DNA of 64,000 nt from Paramecium tetraurelia (lineage: Eukaryota; Ciliophora; Oligohymenophorea; Peniculida; Parameciidae), in the NCBI RefSeq assembly GCF_000165425.1, contig NW_001799377.1, forward strand, positions 1-64,000, written 5' to 3'. Positions 51,001-61,554 of the stretch are shown here, piece after piece. Each line of letters begins with the position of its first letter. Position 1 is the first letter of the stretch. Under the pieces are notes generated by a model. That model was not told the origin of the DNA and ran no database searches. It saw nothing but the letters and a program-made list of their open reading frames with translations. The translations under genes and the position numbers were made by a program.

Positions 51001-53795
51001 TATTGGACTGTGAGTGTCTAAGATATTGTAACATTATATGTCGTGATATTTGATCTCTGGATAGATTTAGCTGGGCAACTACAATATTTACAATTATGAT
51101 TTACAAAAAGATCTAAAACGTAGAAGTATAACCTGGTCACACTTGAACTATAAAGAATAGTGATAAAGTAATTAATTCTCTCATTTTTAATAGGTCCTTG
51201 AAGAATGTAAATTTGCACGATGTTATCATTTGATTTCATTTCTGTGATGCTCTGACATCGTTACTATCTAATAATTGAATTTTTATTTTGGCAAAATACT
51301 ATACTAATAAGATTAATAAGAGGTTTTTACATTGAATCTTTGTATTGTACTGCTATGTCAAAATATTAAAACTATTTGTAGTAATCAACTTGACTCAAGT
51401 ATTTTTGGAGATCTTTATACTTCTCTTCAACGCACTGTTAAATTTCAATATTTATGGGGAACTACTTTGAGAAGCTTTCCTAAAAGAATAGTCATTTACA
51501 AGTAATACGTATTGCTTAGCATTAATGATACAAGTTTTATTAATAATGATGGCTTCATTATTTATTTAATTGTCTATACTATTAGAGTAGGTCAATAGGA
51601 TCTCGACTATTCCAAAGATGTTGGAAGTAATAAATATGTTTTTGTTTACAGCACTCAAAACATTGAACACTTATCTTGTCTGATGCTTATTTTTATAGAG
51701 TTGATTTTCTTTTATGATTGCCTTGTGATTTTAATAATAGGGATAATATTTGCTCACATTGTAATTGGGAACATAGTTGAAATTTAACAATGGACCCATA
51801 ATCTATGAAAAATCTATAAAGCAATTACGCCTTCAAATAAGTCGATCGAATTTATGATTTCTTGGAATACGTAAATGTCTTTGCTTATTGGACACAAGGT
51901 CAAACTCTGCTAATCTTTCTCATCGAGCTTATGTATTTAAGCAATCAGTTGGAAATTGCTATCTCCCAATTTGATAAAGCATAGGATGATAAATCTTTAG
52001 AATGTCATCAGTGCATATTTGTATGTGTTCTGGGATTGATTGAATGCCATGTATCCACCTGATATATTAAAGGAGATCTTGATAATAATAATTGAAGTGT
52101 CTTACAATGATTGGACTGATTTACTGATTGTAAGTTTAAGTTAAGTTATCCTGTCCCAACTAATAAGATACATTCATTTGTCTAAATATCAATAGCATAA
52201 TTGTACTTCTCAAACAGCGTAATGACATTGATTTTCTGATCGAAGTAATTATACAATAGAATGAAATTTCCGAATTCTATTTAATTTAGACTCTAAAAGA
52301 AATTCTGAAACTAATTAAAAGTGCTTGATTAATAATAAACTGTTTTGTATTCTGAATTCAAGTAAAAGATCTTCAAAATGTTTTTGGTTTCTCCAGGAGC
52401 TTACTTTGAACATTATAAGTTAGGTTTTTAATAGAACGGAGAAATCTATTGAGCAAATGGAGAATCAGTCATAATCACAGCCAAATATTGACTGGTGATA
52501 GACACATCAACTAAGAGATAGCCAGGCTCGAAAATCTCTTTATAACTAAGAGTAAAGTAGTTTTGGGATTGATAAGATCTTTCCAGATAGATGATGAGGA
52601 CAGCCAAATTGTTTCCAGTCACAAGGACTACTTCGTCATTGAGATTTTGCACTTATCTGATTTGGTTTGGCTAATACACTATAAAATATCGAATTCAATA
52701 CGCTCAATCAGTGTGCTCTTGCAAAGTATATTATAATGAGATGCATAGATCTCCTTGACGTTGCATTTGCAAATTTTGGGAGAAAACTGAAACAAAAATC
52801 CAACGTTCCAGGTTTAATTATCATATCCATTTATCATTGAATTTATAAATATCTGTTCTATCATTATATTCGGATCCAAATTGCAAGATTATATATCTGC
52901 AGTAGTTGCTTAATAGGCCTGCAAATGCAAGGTACTGTTTTCCCTAAATACTATTTCATGATGAATAATTAAAAATTCGTTTGTAATTGCCTTTTGATTG
53001 AATAGACTAGGACAATATTATATAAATTCAAATTTTATCTCATTAGCAACATCTAGGATATTTGCATTGATGGTTTTTCTGAATTGACATTTGGTAAGGA
53101 AATTCTAGTTTTCCTCATCTTCGTATGAATAGTAATAGTAGGTGTTATAAGCGAAGTTCTCTATAATTAATGTTTGCTCGTCAAATATTAAATCAAAAAT
53201 AAGCACTGTGGTGTTATTATTTAGATTACAATCCAATCCAAATTAGTTATCTTTTCGTAATTGGAATATGGAATAGCAAGAAATATTTAAAAAATTTTCA
53301 TCCAAATCTTACAAATCTTTGTGCAAACTGTTTTAGACCTGGACTATTTTATCATTACTTTGATTGTAAAATAGGAGATCTATCGTGGTTAAACTCAAAT
53401 AGAAACGAGCAGGTTGGTATAAAGGTCCCCATTCATCAATTGGACAAAATGCTGACCTAAGATGCCATCAACATCTTACTCTATGGATTAGGATGTATTT
53501 TCTATAAAAGGAGTGATTTTAAACGTCAAATTCTAGTTTGTGGAGTTTACATTACTAAAGCTTGTGTTTTCTAAGACATCTTTCGAATCAAATAAGTCGA
53601 TTGTAAATGATTCATAATAAGGAGCTATCACAAAAACTGGCGAATTTTTATTGTAACTAGCATTTATTCATTATTTTACAAATCAGTCAATATAACTTTG
53701 CTTTCATTTCTATTCACACAATAGATGCCTACTATAAAATTTAAGAAAATTAGAATAAGCATAAAAAATATTTAATAATTGTGACATAAATTCAT
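48041..53795 (-). CDS. Very large type-I membrane protein with signal peptide
   Basis: About 1,850 residues. The N-terminus has a signal peptide (FFMLILIFLNFIVGIYCVN; a start at 53762 is also possible). The outer part is beta-rich, aromatic and dotted with N-x-S/T sites, with propeller-like repeats (NDEVVLVTGNNLAVLIIYLE; YLLVDVSITSQYLAVIMTDS). Near the end are NHSVSLNITAYNSYSSCEVE, a single membrane helix (LAWFWAILSLLLLLILTVII) and a 75-residue cytosolic tail ending TKKRTVSYVDELSD. Introns that I can place by frame include a 23-nt one shortly after the signal peptide, a 23-nt one about 53463-53485, one of 26 nt near 52665-52690 and a 28-nt one near 48425-48452; there are certainly others. I recognise no enzyme domain. 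A surface receptor or adhesion protein is an inference. Confidence 0.75.
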
Positions 53796-54039
53796 ATGTT
53801 TTGGTTGAGTCTGCAATGCAAAATTTAAGTTATATTCCTTATCACAAATATCTTGCAATCAATTTATGAAACTAAGAGACAATATTTATAATTGATTAAT
53901 CTCTAAAAAAAGAATCAAATTAACTCACTTTGTTCTAAAATATTATATAATTTTAAGTTTATTAAAAGGTCAGATTAACACTTTGACATTGCAATTGTTA
54001 ATACTGATTATACTCTTAACAGTTTTTATTTATAATAAT

Positions 54040-55462
54040 ATGAAAATAAAATCAAATAAGGCAAGTTAAAAAAACAAAAAGTCTACCTCCACTACCATCT
54101 CCTCTGATTTATTGGATATCACATATATTTGTCCGAGAATTCTGGCTATGTCATTCCCTAATGATGGAAATTCAGAACACAAAAACAAAATAGTTGATGT
54201 AGCATTAATCTCTATTGTGATTAGGTTGCTCAATATCTGCAATAACGTCATCATAATGATTATCAGATTTATAATTTGAGTGGGTTGCAATACGATCATA
54301 CAAAATTCAAAGGAAAAATTTACACTTTTGTATATGATGACCCTTATTATTTTAGCCATGGGAAGAGAAGTCTACACCTAATTTGGGATACTTGTTTATG
54401 TTGTGTAAGCACATTGACGATTTTTTATCATGTATTTTAAGAATCTATTCCAAGCCAAACTATCAAACGTGATTGTTGTACATTGCATTAACGGAATTGG
54501 AAGAACTGGAACTGCAATTTGTTGTTATCTGTTGTACAGTGGTCGCTTCTCCAATGCTGAAGAGGCCTTGTTTTATTATGATAAATAGAAACATTTGAAA
54601 GGCGGTGGAATCACTATGCCCTCATAACTAAGATATGTGAAGTACTTTGAAAAGTTAGTTTTATCAGTTAATAACTAGAATATTATTCTAAAGGAATATT
54701 TACCCACCTATCAAATACTTGACTTCCATAGTTATCCATGGCATTCCAGATATCCAAGATAAATAATGTAAACCATTTTTAGAAATCTACACTTATGAAA
54801 AGTCTTGTAAGACCTTGAAATACACTGATAAACTGGAGGTAATATTGATCTGAGGCGTAGTACAAAGATTAAAAGAAGGCTAAAGATTTAATGTTGAAAG
54901 ATATTGAGTTAATTAGAATTAATATAGGCAAGCCTTTTTTGGCTATTGGAGACATAATGATTAAATTTAATCATAATGGTATTATAAAATACAATAATGA
55001 GGCCATTTTGAAGTAGAACCAATGTTTCGAGTTTCCTTTAATACTGCCTTCATTGAGGACAAGTAAAATTATATTCTAAAATAGCAAATTGATTCTAAGG
55101 ATTGAAGAGTTGGATCCTTTCAAATTGCAAAAGGATGATAGATTTCCTGCTGATTTGAGAGTAGAGCTTCAGTTTAAGGATTTCTGTAAATGCACAAATG
55201 AAATATAATTTAATTAAAGGTGTAAAAGCTGTTTAAACTTATCCAAACAACTTTGCCCTGATTGGGAACTCATCTAAAACATTCTCAATGATTACATTAA
55301 GCATAGTGTTGAAGAGTCATAGATCTTATTATTTGGAGATGCTGCATTTGATAATCTCAATGAGATAAAATACCAAACATGTAAAATAATCCCTATAAAT
55401 AAATAGTTTCAGGAGGACGTGCTCGTACTGATATTATTAAAGATACCGATGATGACTTTTGA
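54040..55462 (+). CDS. PTEN-type phosphatase with C2-like domain and altered P-loop
   Basis: 424 residues with six introns (54199-54224, 54330-54355, 54432-54454, 54654-54678, 54839-54860, 55381-55406), exact codon count. The phosphatase domain runs LLDITYICPRILAMSFPNDG, YQIYNLSGLQYD, FPWEEKSTPNLGYLFMLCKH, the P-loop VVHCINGIGRTGTAICCYLL, then GITMPSQLRYVKYFEKILF (a TI-loop-like segment), YPPIKYLTSIVIHGIPD and CKPFLEIYTY leading into a C2-like part (GKPFLAIGDIMIKFNHNG; DRFPADLRVELQFKDFC) and a final TDIIKDTDDDF. The order and spacing are those of PTEN. The catalytic Cys and Arg are present, but the two P-loop lysines of PTEN are isoleucine here. Divergent from the large membrane protein, 244 bp apart. 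Confidence 0.93.
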
Positions 55463-56228
55463 ATAAATATATATATATAAATAATTATCAGAGACAAGAT
55501 TGTTTGCTAATCAAGGGAAAATCATAATTACCCAATAGACATCATTTATTAAATAAAAATTATATTAATTAATTAAATCAGATTTTAAACACTCTCCTTA
55601 TATTCACAAAATAACTCTATAACTTCAAGAATCTATTATTGCTAAATGCAAACAATTAACTGATTGTGAAATGAATTTCAAGTAATGTTCTAGCTTCCCT
55701 CCATTTTATCATTTTGTAATTAATAATAAATAAGTTGATTCTATTTAATTTCTCTATGAACTATCGTCAAGAAACTCTAATTTCTACATCATTATAAAGA
55801 ATTTAACATCTGCATTTAAAAGCGAATTTATATATATAACGTTATATTCTAAATAATTTTAACACTTATCCATAGCTCCAATGTTCTTTAGTTCTAAATT
55901 TCATTTAATATGTTAATAGGCTTGGCAACTTGATACAAAATTAATTTCATTATACATTTATTAAAAAATGGTCAATCTCAATATCTTTTGTCTACTAAAT
56001 CTATAATAATTTCTGAATATTATATTATCCCAGGCATACATTATCCATTAATAATTTGAATATAAAGTGATGGTATTATTTAAAAAAATGAATCAATAAA
56101 GGATTTGCTGAAAGGTTGCCAAAAAATACTTTTTTTGAATTTTTTTACTATTATTTTTAGAATTCTGTTTTTATCCTCGAAGTATGGTAGAATACTATGC
56201 TTAGAGTTAACAACTCCCAAAAATTAGT
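55463..56228. other. Convergent region with an unexplained long open frame
   Basis: 766 bp between the 3' ends of the PTEN-like and CFAP100-like genes. On the plus strand a frame is open from inside the PTEN-like gene (if its last intron is not removed) to a TGA at 56109-56111, about 220 codons past the gene end. It includes well-mixed peptides such as CEMNFKQCSSFPPFYHFVIN and FLYELSSRNSNFYIIIKNLT. It could be a decayed gene, an unspliced extension, or chance in AT-rich DNA. Confidence 0.4.
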
Positions 56229-58011
56229 TCATTATTATTATTATACTTATTATGATGATGAAATATTATCAGTTTTTTAAGAGGGTACATAGACGAGTTC
56301 ATAATTCTCTTACAAATATTTTTCATCATCGTTTTCATCATTGTCTTCTACAACCTATTCCACAACTACTTTTTCTGCTGGATAATTTCTTCGCATATCC
56401 TTTCTTCCTCTATAAAAGTTAGCCATTTGTTCTTCCTTCTTTCTTCTTCTCTCAATTATTTACTTCTTCTTCTCTTCATCTTTCTAATTCGTTTATCTTT
56501 ATTCTCTAAGTTTCAATTTAAATAATATACTTCTTTTTTTGATTAATTTTCTTCTCTGCATCCAGATAATCTTACTTAGATTTCATGAGAAATTGTAATT
56601 TGTACTCTGATAGTTCTAAAACTATTTTTTCGAGTGACTAAGCAAAAATAATATTAAATATCGATTACATATAAAGTAGATTTTAGTAACTTTGAATCAG
56701 TGCCTAGTTTTTTGATTAAAGGGTCTTACTCTTTTTTAGAGACATCCGAGTAAATTTCTATTATTCGTTTTCCTATTTGATCCATGTCCAGGGTTTCACC
56801 CTCTGCAAATTCTAATTTGTTTTAATCAACTTTTTCTTGTTTTTTTAATTCCTGTTGATACTATTCATGCATAACATATTGTTTCTCCAATAATTTTAAC
56901 CGTTATTCATTTTCCTTTTGATGAATTAGAAAGATCTCCCTCGATTGTTCAACCTCCCTCCTTCTTTATTCCATTTCTTCCTCTGCATCTCTTTGATTCT
57001 GCATATTTCTTAGATTCCCTTCCTCAATCGCATCCAAAATCTCTATCACAATATCTGCCATTTTATTTTGCTTATATTCAAATTGCAATTACTCCAATTA
57101 TTCCTTTGATCTTGATTCAGATTCTACAACGTTAACTCCAGTTAAGAACAATGTCTTTTTATAATTAGATAGAGATTAGGGCATGGCGATATCTCTCTCT
57201 ATCTCTGAGAATTTGGTTTTATAGTGTTACTAAGATAATATGAAGTGTGAAGATTACTTTGATTTTTTCTAAGAATTATCTGTATTTATCTAATTTATCG
57301 TATTCATCTTAGAGCTTGCTTTTCTATAATTTCAATCTATCAATTTAGGCTAATATCCTGGCAACTTCAACCTTGACTTCCTCCTTCCTCCTCATTTCTT
57401 TATCAGCTAAAATTGCAGCTTGATCAGCTTAAGATTTAACTTCACTCATAAACCTTTTGACTAATTCGCAATCATTTTTAAAATATAGTTTTCTCGCTTG
57501 CAGAGATTCCTGCTCATTTTTAATGAAATCCTCAAGTCTGTTGGTTTCTTCCTTTTTTGTTATAATATTTAGATTTGTTAAGCAAATTTCTCTTTTCTTT
57601 TCAACAAAATCCTAAAGAGTTTCTTTTTTTTCGTTCAATATGCTCCTTATTTTATAACCTTTCTATAGGGAATCTTAGTAATTTTTTTCAAGCATCCTTG
57701 GATTAAATTGTTTCAAATGACATGAAATTGGATCTGGTTTCAAATTGTAACTTTTAGATTTCAAATCCTAAGAGAATACAAGATGTCTATCCACTGCTAA
57801 TTTCTCAGCTTAATCTAAATAAAATCAATTTACTCTACTCTTCTAATTTTCTCAACAATCCATATCTACCTGCAGATTTACCCATATAAAGTTAAGTTAA
57901 TCTTGTCTACTATTATTAATCATTCTCTTCATCGACTTCATTTCTATTGTGTTCCAAAGAATTCGTAAACTTCTTGGGATCCCTTTCGAATTCAAATGGA
58001 TTATCAATCAT
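56229..58011 (-). CDS. CFAP100/DUF4200-type ciliary coiled-coil protein
   Basis: 557 residues with four introns placed by frame (25, 28, 31 and 25 nt; the first could be 19 nt without changing frame). The start is MIDNPFEFERDPKKF, matching the NPF-type opening of CFAP100 (MIA1/CCDC37) proteins. A DUF4200-like coiled region follows: RSILNEKKETLQDFVEKKRE, LQARKLYFKNDCELVKRFMS, ADKEMRRKEEVKVEVARILA, LDKYRQFLEKIK. The C-terminal half is another coiled coil, ending acidic and Gln-rich. CFAP100 and CFAP73 form the complex that regulates inner-arm dynein at the base of the doublet. The family call is by motif pattern; CFAP73 or CCDC42-type relatives are less likely by length. It starts 28 bp below the Myb gene. 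Confidence 0.82.
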
Positions 58012-58039
58012 ACAATATATTAAGTATATAAACTCAGAA

Positions 58040-59209
58040 TCACTTTTTTATTTATTGAAATCTTCTCCTGCATTCATTGTCTGTTCTTTTTAGCTTTAAA
58101 CTGACCACACTCCATGCATTTCCATATTTCTGATTCAAACTCAATAATTCCTAATCTTCCTCTTCTGTCCATGGTCTTATTTCTAACTCAGGATCCAAAA
58201 CATTACACCACCTTTCTCGTATTTATACCTCCGTTCTATTTTTGAAAAACTAATGCAGTTTATTCCATTATCCAACTCCAAAATAGTCGACCAATATTAT
58301 TAATTTTAGGTCTTCTAAGATTTTCCATCTTTGTCTTTTTATGTTCTTATTTAAAAATTTGAACCATCTTTCCCTCAATTGAATTGAGGTCTTTGTTGTT
58401 ATAAGTTTGGCCAAATAAGCCCACTAATTATCACCTATCATCTAAACTAATTCTACAAGCTTATTATCTTCCTATAATGTAAATTAATTGTTGTACAATT
58501 AATGATATCTCTTAAGCCAAACTCTATAAATTTCTATTGCTTCAATACTATTCTAGTCACTTGTATATATATTTAATAATTAAGTTGCATGTATTGGCAA
58601 GAGAGACCATTAAATTTCATGCCCTTCGCTCGGCAAACAATTTACAACTTCCTTTATAATTAATTCTCTTATTTAAGTATTCTTTGGTTAGATTGCTTGT
58701 GTCAAAATATTTTATTTTTATTTCTTTTTACATTGTTACCTAAATCTTGGAGATGTATAATCCAATTTCTTCAGTTTTAAATCTTTCTTTTTTAAATCTT
58801 AAATTAATTTGACATAATGAGGAGGATTCTCTTACTTTAGCATCTCAAAATCGTTAACAGCATATGAAAATATCTTCCTTTGCTTTGAATCATGCAGTAT
58901 TTCCAAAGTTAAATAGGCTGAGCATTTCTCTTTAAAATTGATTTCTTCTTCCTATTTTGGGATTGTTTACAATATTTGATCCAGTTATAGTATTTGCTAT
59001 TATTTCTTTGCAATTTTTCTTTCAAGGTATTATTTAAATTATAAGAGTGATTTCTAATATTCTTTATTTTTTTGCAATAATTTAGAACCTGTCTTATTTT
59101 CATAGTCATTCTATTGCAATTGATGATATTCGATTTTCAAATCGTCATCTTTTTATACATTAAATATGTTTTCGTCAGCAGATCCTTCCTCTTGATCTTC
59201 AAAATCCAT
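58040..59209 (-). CDS. Myb-type DNA-binding protein (SNAPc4/CDC5-like repeats)
   Basis: 389 residues without introns, exact codon count. The first 190 residues are charged and partly coiled (LLQFKQYLERKIAKKQQQIL). Two to three Myb repeats occupy about 235-389: one ending NQWAYLAKLITTKTSIQLRE-RW, one with RWKILEDLKLIILVDYFGVG-QWNKLHQFFKNRTEVQIRERW, and one with RPWTEEEDQELLSLNQKYGN-AWSVVSLKLKRTDNECRRRF. The third has all three tryptophan positions filled by W, while the earlier ones use F/Y or I at some. Repeats in series at the C-terminus and the RERW linkers recall SNAPc4 (snRNA gene activation) as well as R2R3 Myb factors. It precedes the CFAP100-like gene on the same strand. Confidence 0.85.
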
Positions 59210-59242
59210 AATATAATTTTAATATTATTATAATTATATAAA

Positions 59243-61000
59243 TCATTTTTTCTATTTCTTTTATTTTTTAGATTTCTTCTCTACTTTCTTATCAGAAGTA
59301 TCAATTCTCCTTCTCCATCCTGGTGAAATGTATTATGTCCAATCTTTTGTAAGAGTCTCACCTTTGCAAACTTTCAAATTGTCTTTAATGCTGTTATTTA
59401 ATAAACAATACAAGTATTAAGGCTAAATATAAATGAAATAATACAGTATCACCACTAAGCCCAGTTCCTGAATTCTAATTGAAATCAAATTTCTTGACTA
59501 ATTCAGGTTCTGTAAATAATCGCTCAGTGATTGCTTGCAAATCAGATGGATACATTGTTGTTACTCCATATTCAGAAAGAAAATCGAAAGCAATGTCCCA
59601 TTTTAAAATAGCATCCTTGCCAATATAATTGTATTTATCCAAATTTAAACGATATTCATAATAGTTTATTGGTATCATTGTTTTTGCATCGACTATAAAC
59701 TTCCTAAAGCTGGGTAATTTATTATTATATGTAGTTAATGAGGAACTTATATAAGCAATATTCATTGGTTTTCCATTTTGATCTTTGTACAAATTATAAA
59801 ATTCTCCATGAGCATGCCCATAAATTTATCCTCTAACTATGTAGGCATATCTTTCAACTAAAGCATTAAATCTTTTAGCCCAAGGCACCATGCATTCTTA
59901 TGTGAAAATATGAGCAGTAAAATAGACAGCTTAATCTTTTTATTCTGATTTCTTCAACTCTTATTCAGCCCAATCTAAGAATCCAGTTGGATCTGTTGGG
60001 TCTTTAAGAAGATACCAATTGTCTGGATTACATATTTGTGAATCAAAGGCAATAACCTTAAGATTGTCAAACTCTTTAGCATAAAATCCATTTTCTTTGA
60101 AAAATTATGCAGTTTCATCCCCAAGCCAATCTCTCCACATATTTGAAAATTCAACCCTTAAATTACTATCCTTATCAGTCATATAATCATATTAATCAAC
60201 TGGAAACATTTCGTGGTTTCCAACTTAAGGTATTATAGGTATTCCTAAATTAGCTTTCTTAAAAATTTCTGTAATATTCTTTTTGAATTAATAATATTAT
60301 ATTCTCTTCCTTACTTCCAAACATCATGCTGAACATTATCTCCAGTCCAAAATAAGAATGTTTTCTTATCTGGGTTTATTACATCAGTTTTTAAGAAATT
60401 TACAAATTATTCAAAAGTTCTTTCTGGTAAATCACAGACTGCAGCACTTCCCCAGTATCCTGCTTTTTTAGGATTATAATCTTTAAGTTTAAAGCCTTCT
60501 CTACAACATAATGGTTCATCACAATTTTAAGCACTTCCTTCTTTATAAAATAAATCCGTATGTATATCACTTACATGAATGATTTCAATAGTATCAGTTC
60601 CATCAATTTCTGGCCATTATGTATTTTCTGGTTTATCTTTTAGAATATTTGAAATGTAATCTTCAAGTTTCAATTCTTCATACACTTTAGGACACCATTT
60701 AATTAATGGACAAATGAAATCTTCATCTAAAAATCTTGTTTAAATTCCTTCAAAAATAACAGGTGTCATTTCATGAATAGCTCCTTTGCAAACAGAATAC
60801 TTTTCTATATTAGAATAAGCACAATATCCTTCAGCAATAAGTTCCAAAAACCAGACAATCGACTTATCCCAAAAATGTTCAACTTTTTGAATTGTATGAA
60901 CAAAATGATGGCATTATTTGCAAAAAAATTTCTCTTGCTATGTTAAACTAGAACTAAAGCCTATACTGCAAAGTATCAACAATATTATGTATTTATTCAT
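59243..61000 (-). pseudogene. Acid sphingomyelinase-like gene, copy 1 (frameshifted)
   Basis: It has a signal peptide (MNKYIILLILCSIGFSSSLT), a saposin-B domain (CKQCHHFVHTI...CAYSNIEKYSVCKG...CPLIKWC) and a metallophosphatase domain with HVSDIHTD, WTGDNVQHD, GNHEMFP, YFTAHIF and YGHAHGEF. It ends with a basic tail. One 22-nt intron lies at 59423-59444. Spliced, the length is two bases over a multiple of three. Next to the tandem copy it carries two extra bases in the stretch forward 60271-60276 (TAATATTC where copy 2 has TTATTC), between GDN and GNHE, and no intron removes them. So the catalytic domain is split, unless this is a sequence error. All motifs are otherwise intact, so the break is recent. 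Confidence 0.8.
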
Positions 61001-61554
61001 TATTTATATATTAACATCGTACTTATCTTATGACATATTATATCAAGTAACCTGAAAATTAAAACATTTAGCATACAATTAAGATATGAACTTATTATGA
61101 TATTAAGATACAGAAAAGTAAGCATTATATAATATATAGTTCAAATAACATAAAAAAACTTATATTCTTATTATGTTATATTTGAAGTAAGCTTATCTCA
61201 GATGAATTTAATCTAAATTAGCATAGGAAAATGAATCACAATTCGACCGCTAAAATTGGAGCAATATAATAAATATTTGCTTTGAAAAATTAGGATATTA
61301 ATTCTCATTCTTGTTATTATAATTGATTCTATAATTTCTTAATATAACATCATTTTACTAACTTGATATGATATCATAAATATTATTAGCACATTACTTT
61401 GGTTCTAAGGAAAATTGGGTATTTATAATAGAAAACATCTCAATTTATTAGTTGTTATTTTGAAAAATAACTTAGACAAAGTGAGCATTATAAAATATTT
61501 TGAATCTATTCAAAACTTATATCATGCATATTTAAATATTTATATTATTATTTA
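61001..61554. other. Intergenic region between the two sphingomyelinase copies
   Basis: 554 bp, very AT-rich, between the start of copy 1 and the end of copy 2. It contains no convincing frame: a forward standard-code frame at 61415-61612 runs antisense into copy 2 and has no support. It should hold the promoter of copy 1. Confidence 0.5.

Noticed and set aside
58040-59209. Extension of the Myb gene through the CFAP100-like gene as one protein
   Set aside because: The Myb frame ends at a TGA with an exact count, and the next gene has its own NPF-type start 28 bp further on.
60255-60320. A 46-nt intron rescuing sphingomyelinase copy 1
   Set aside because: It would be far longer than any other intron in the window, and copy 2 codes for protein through the same interval without one.
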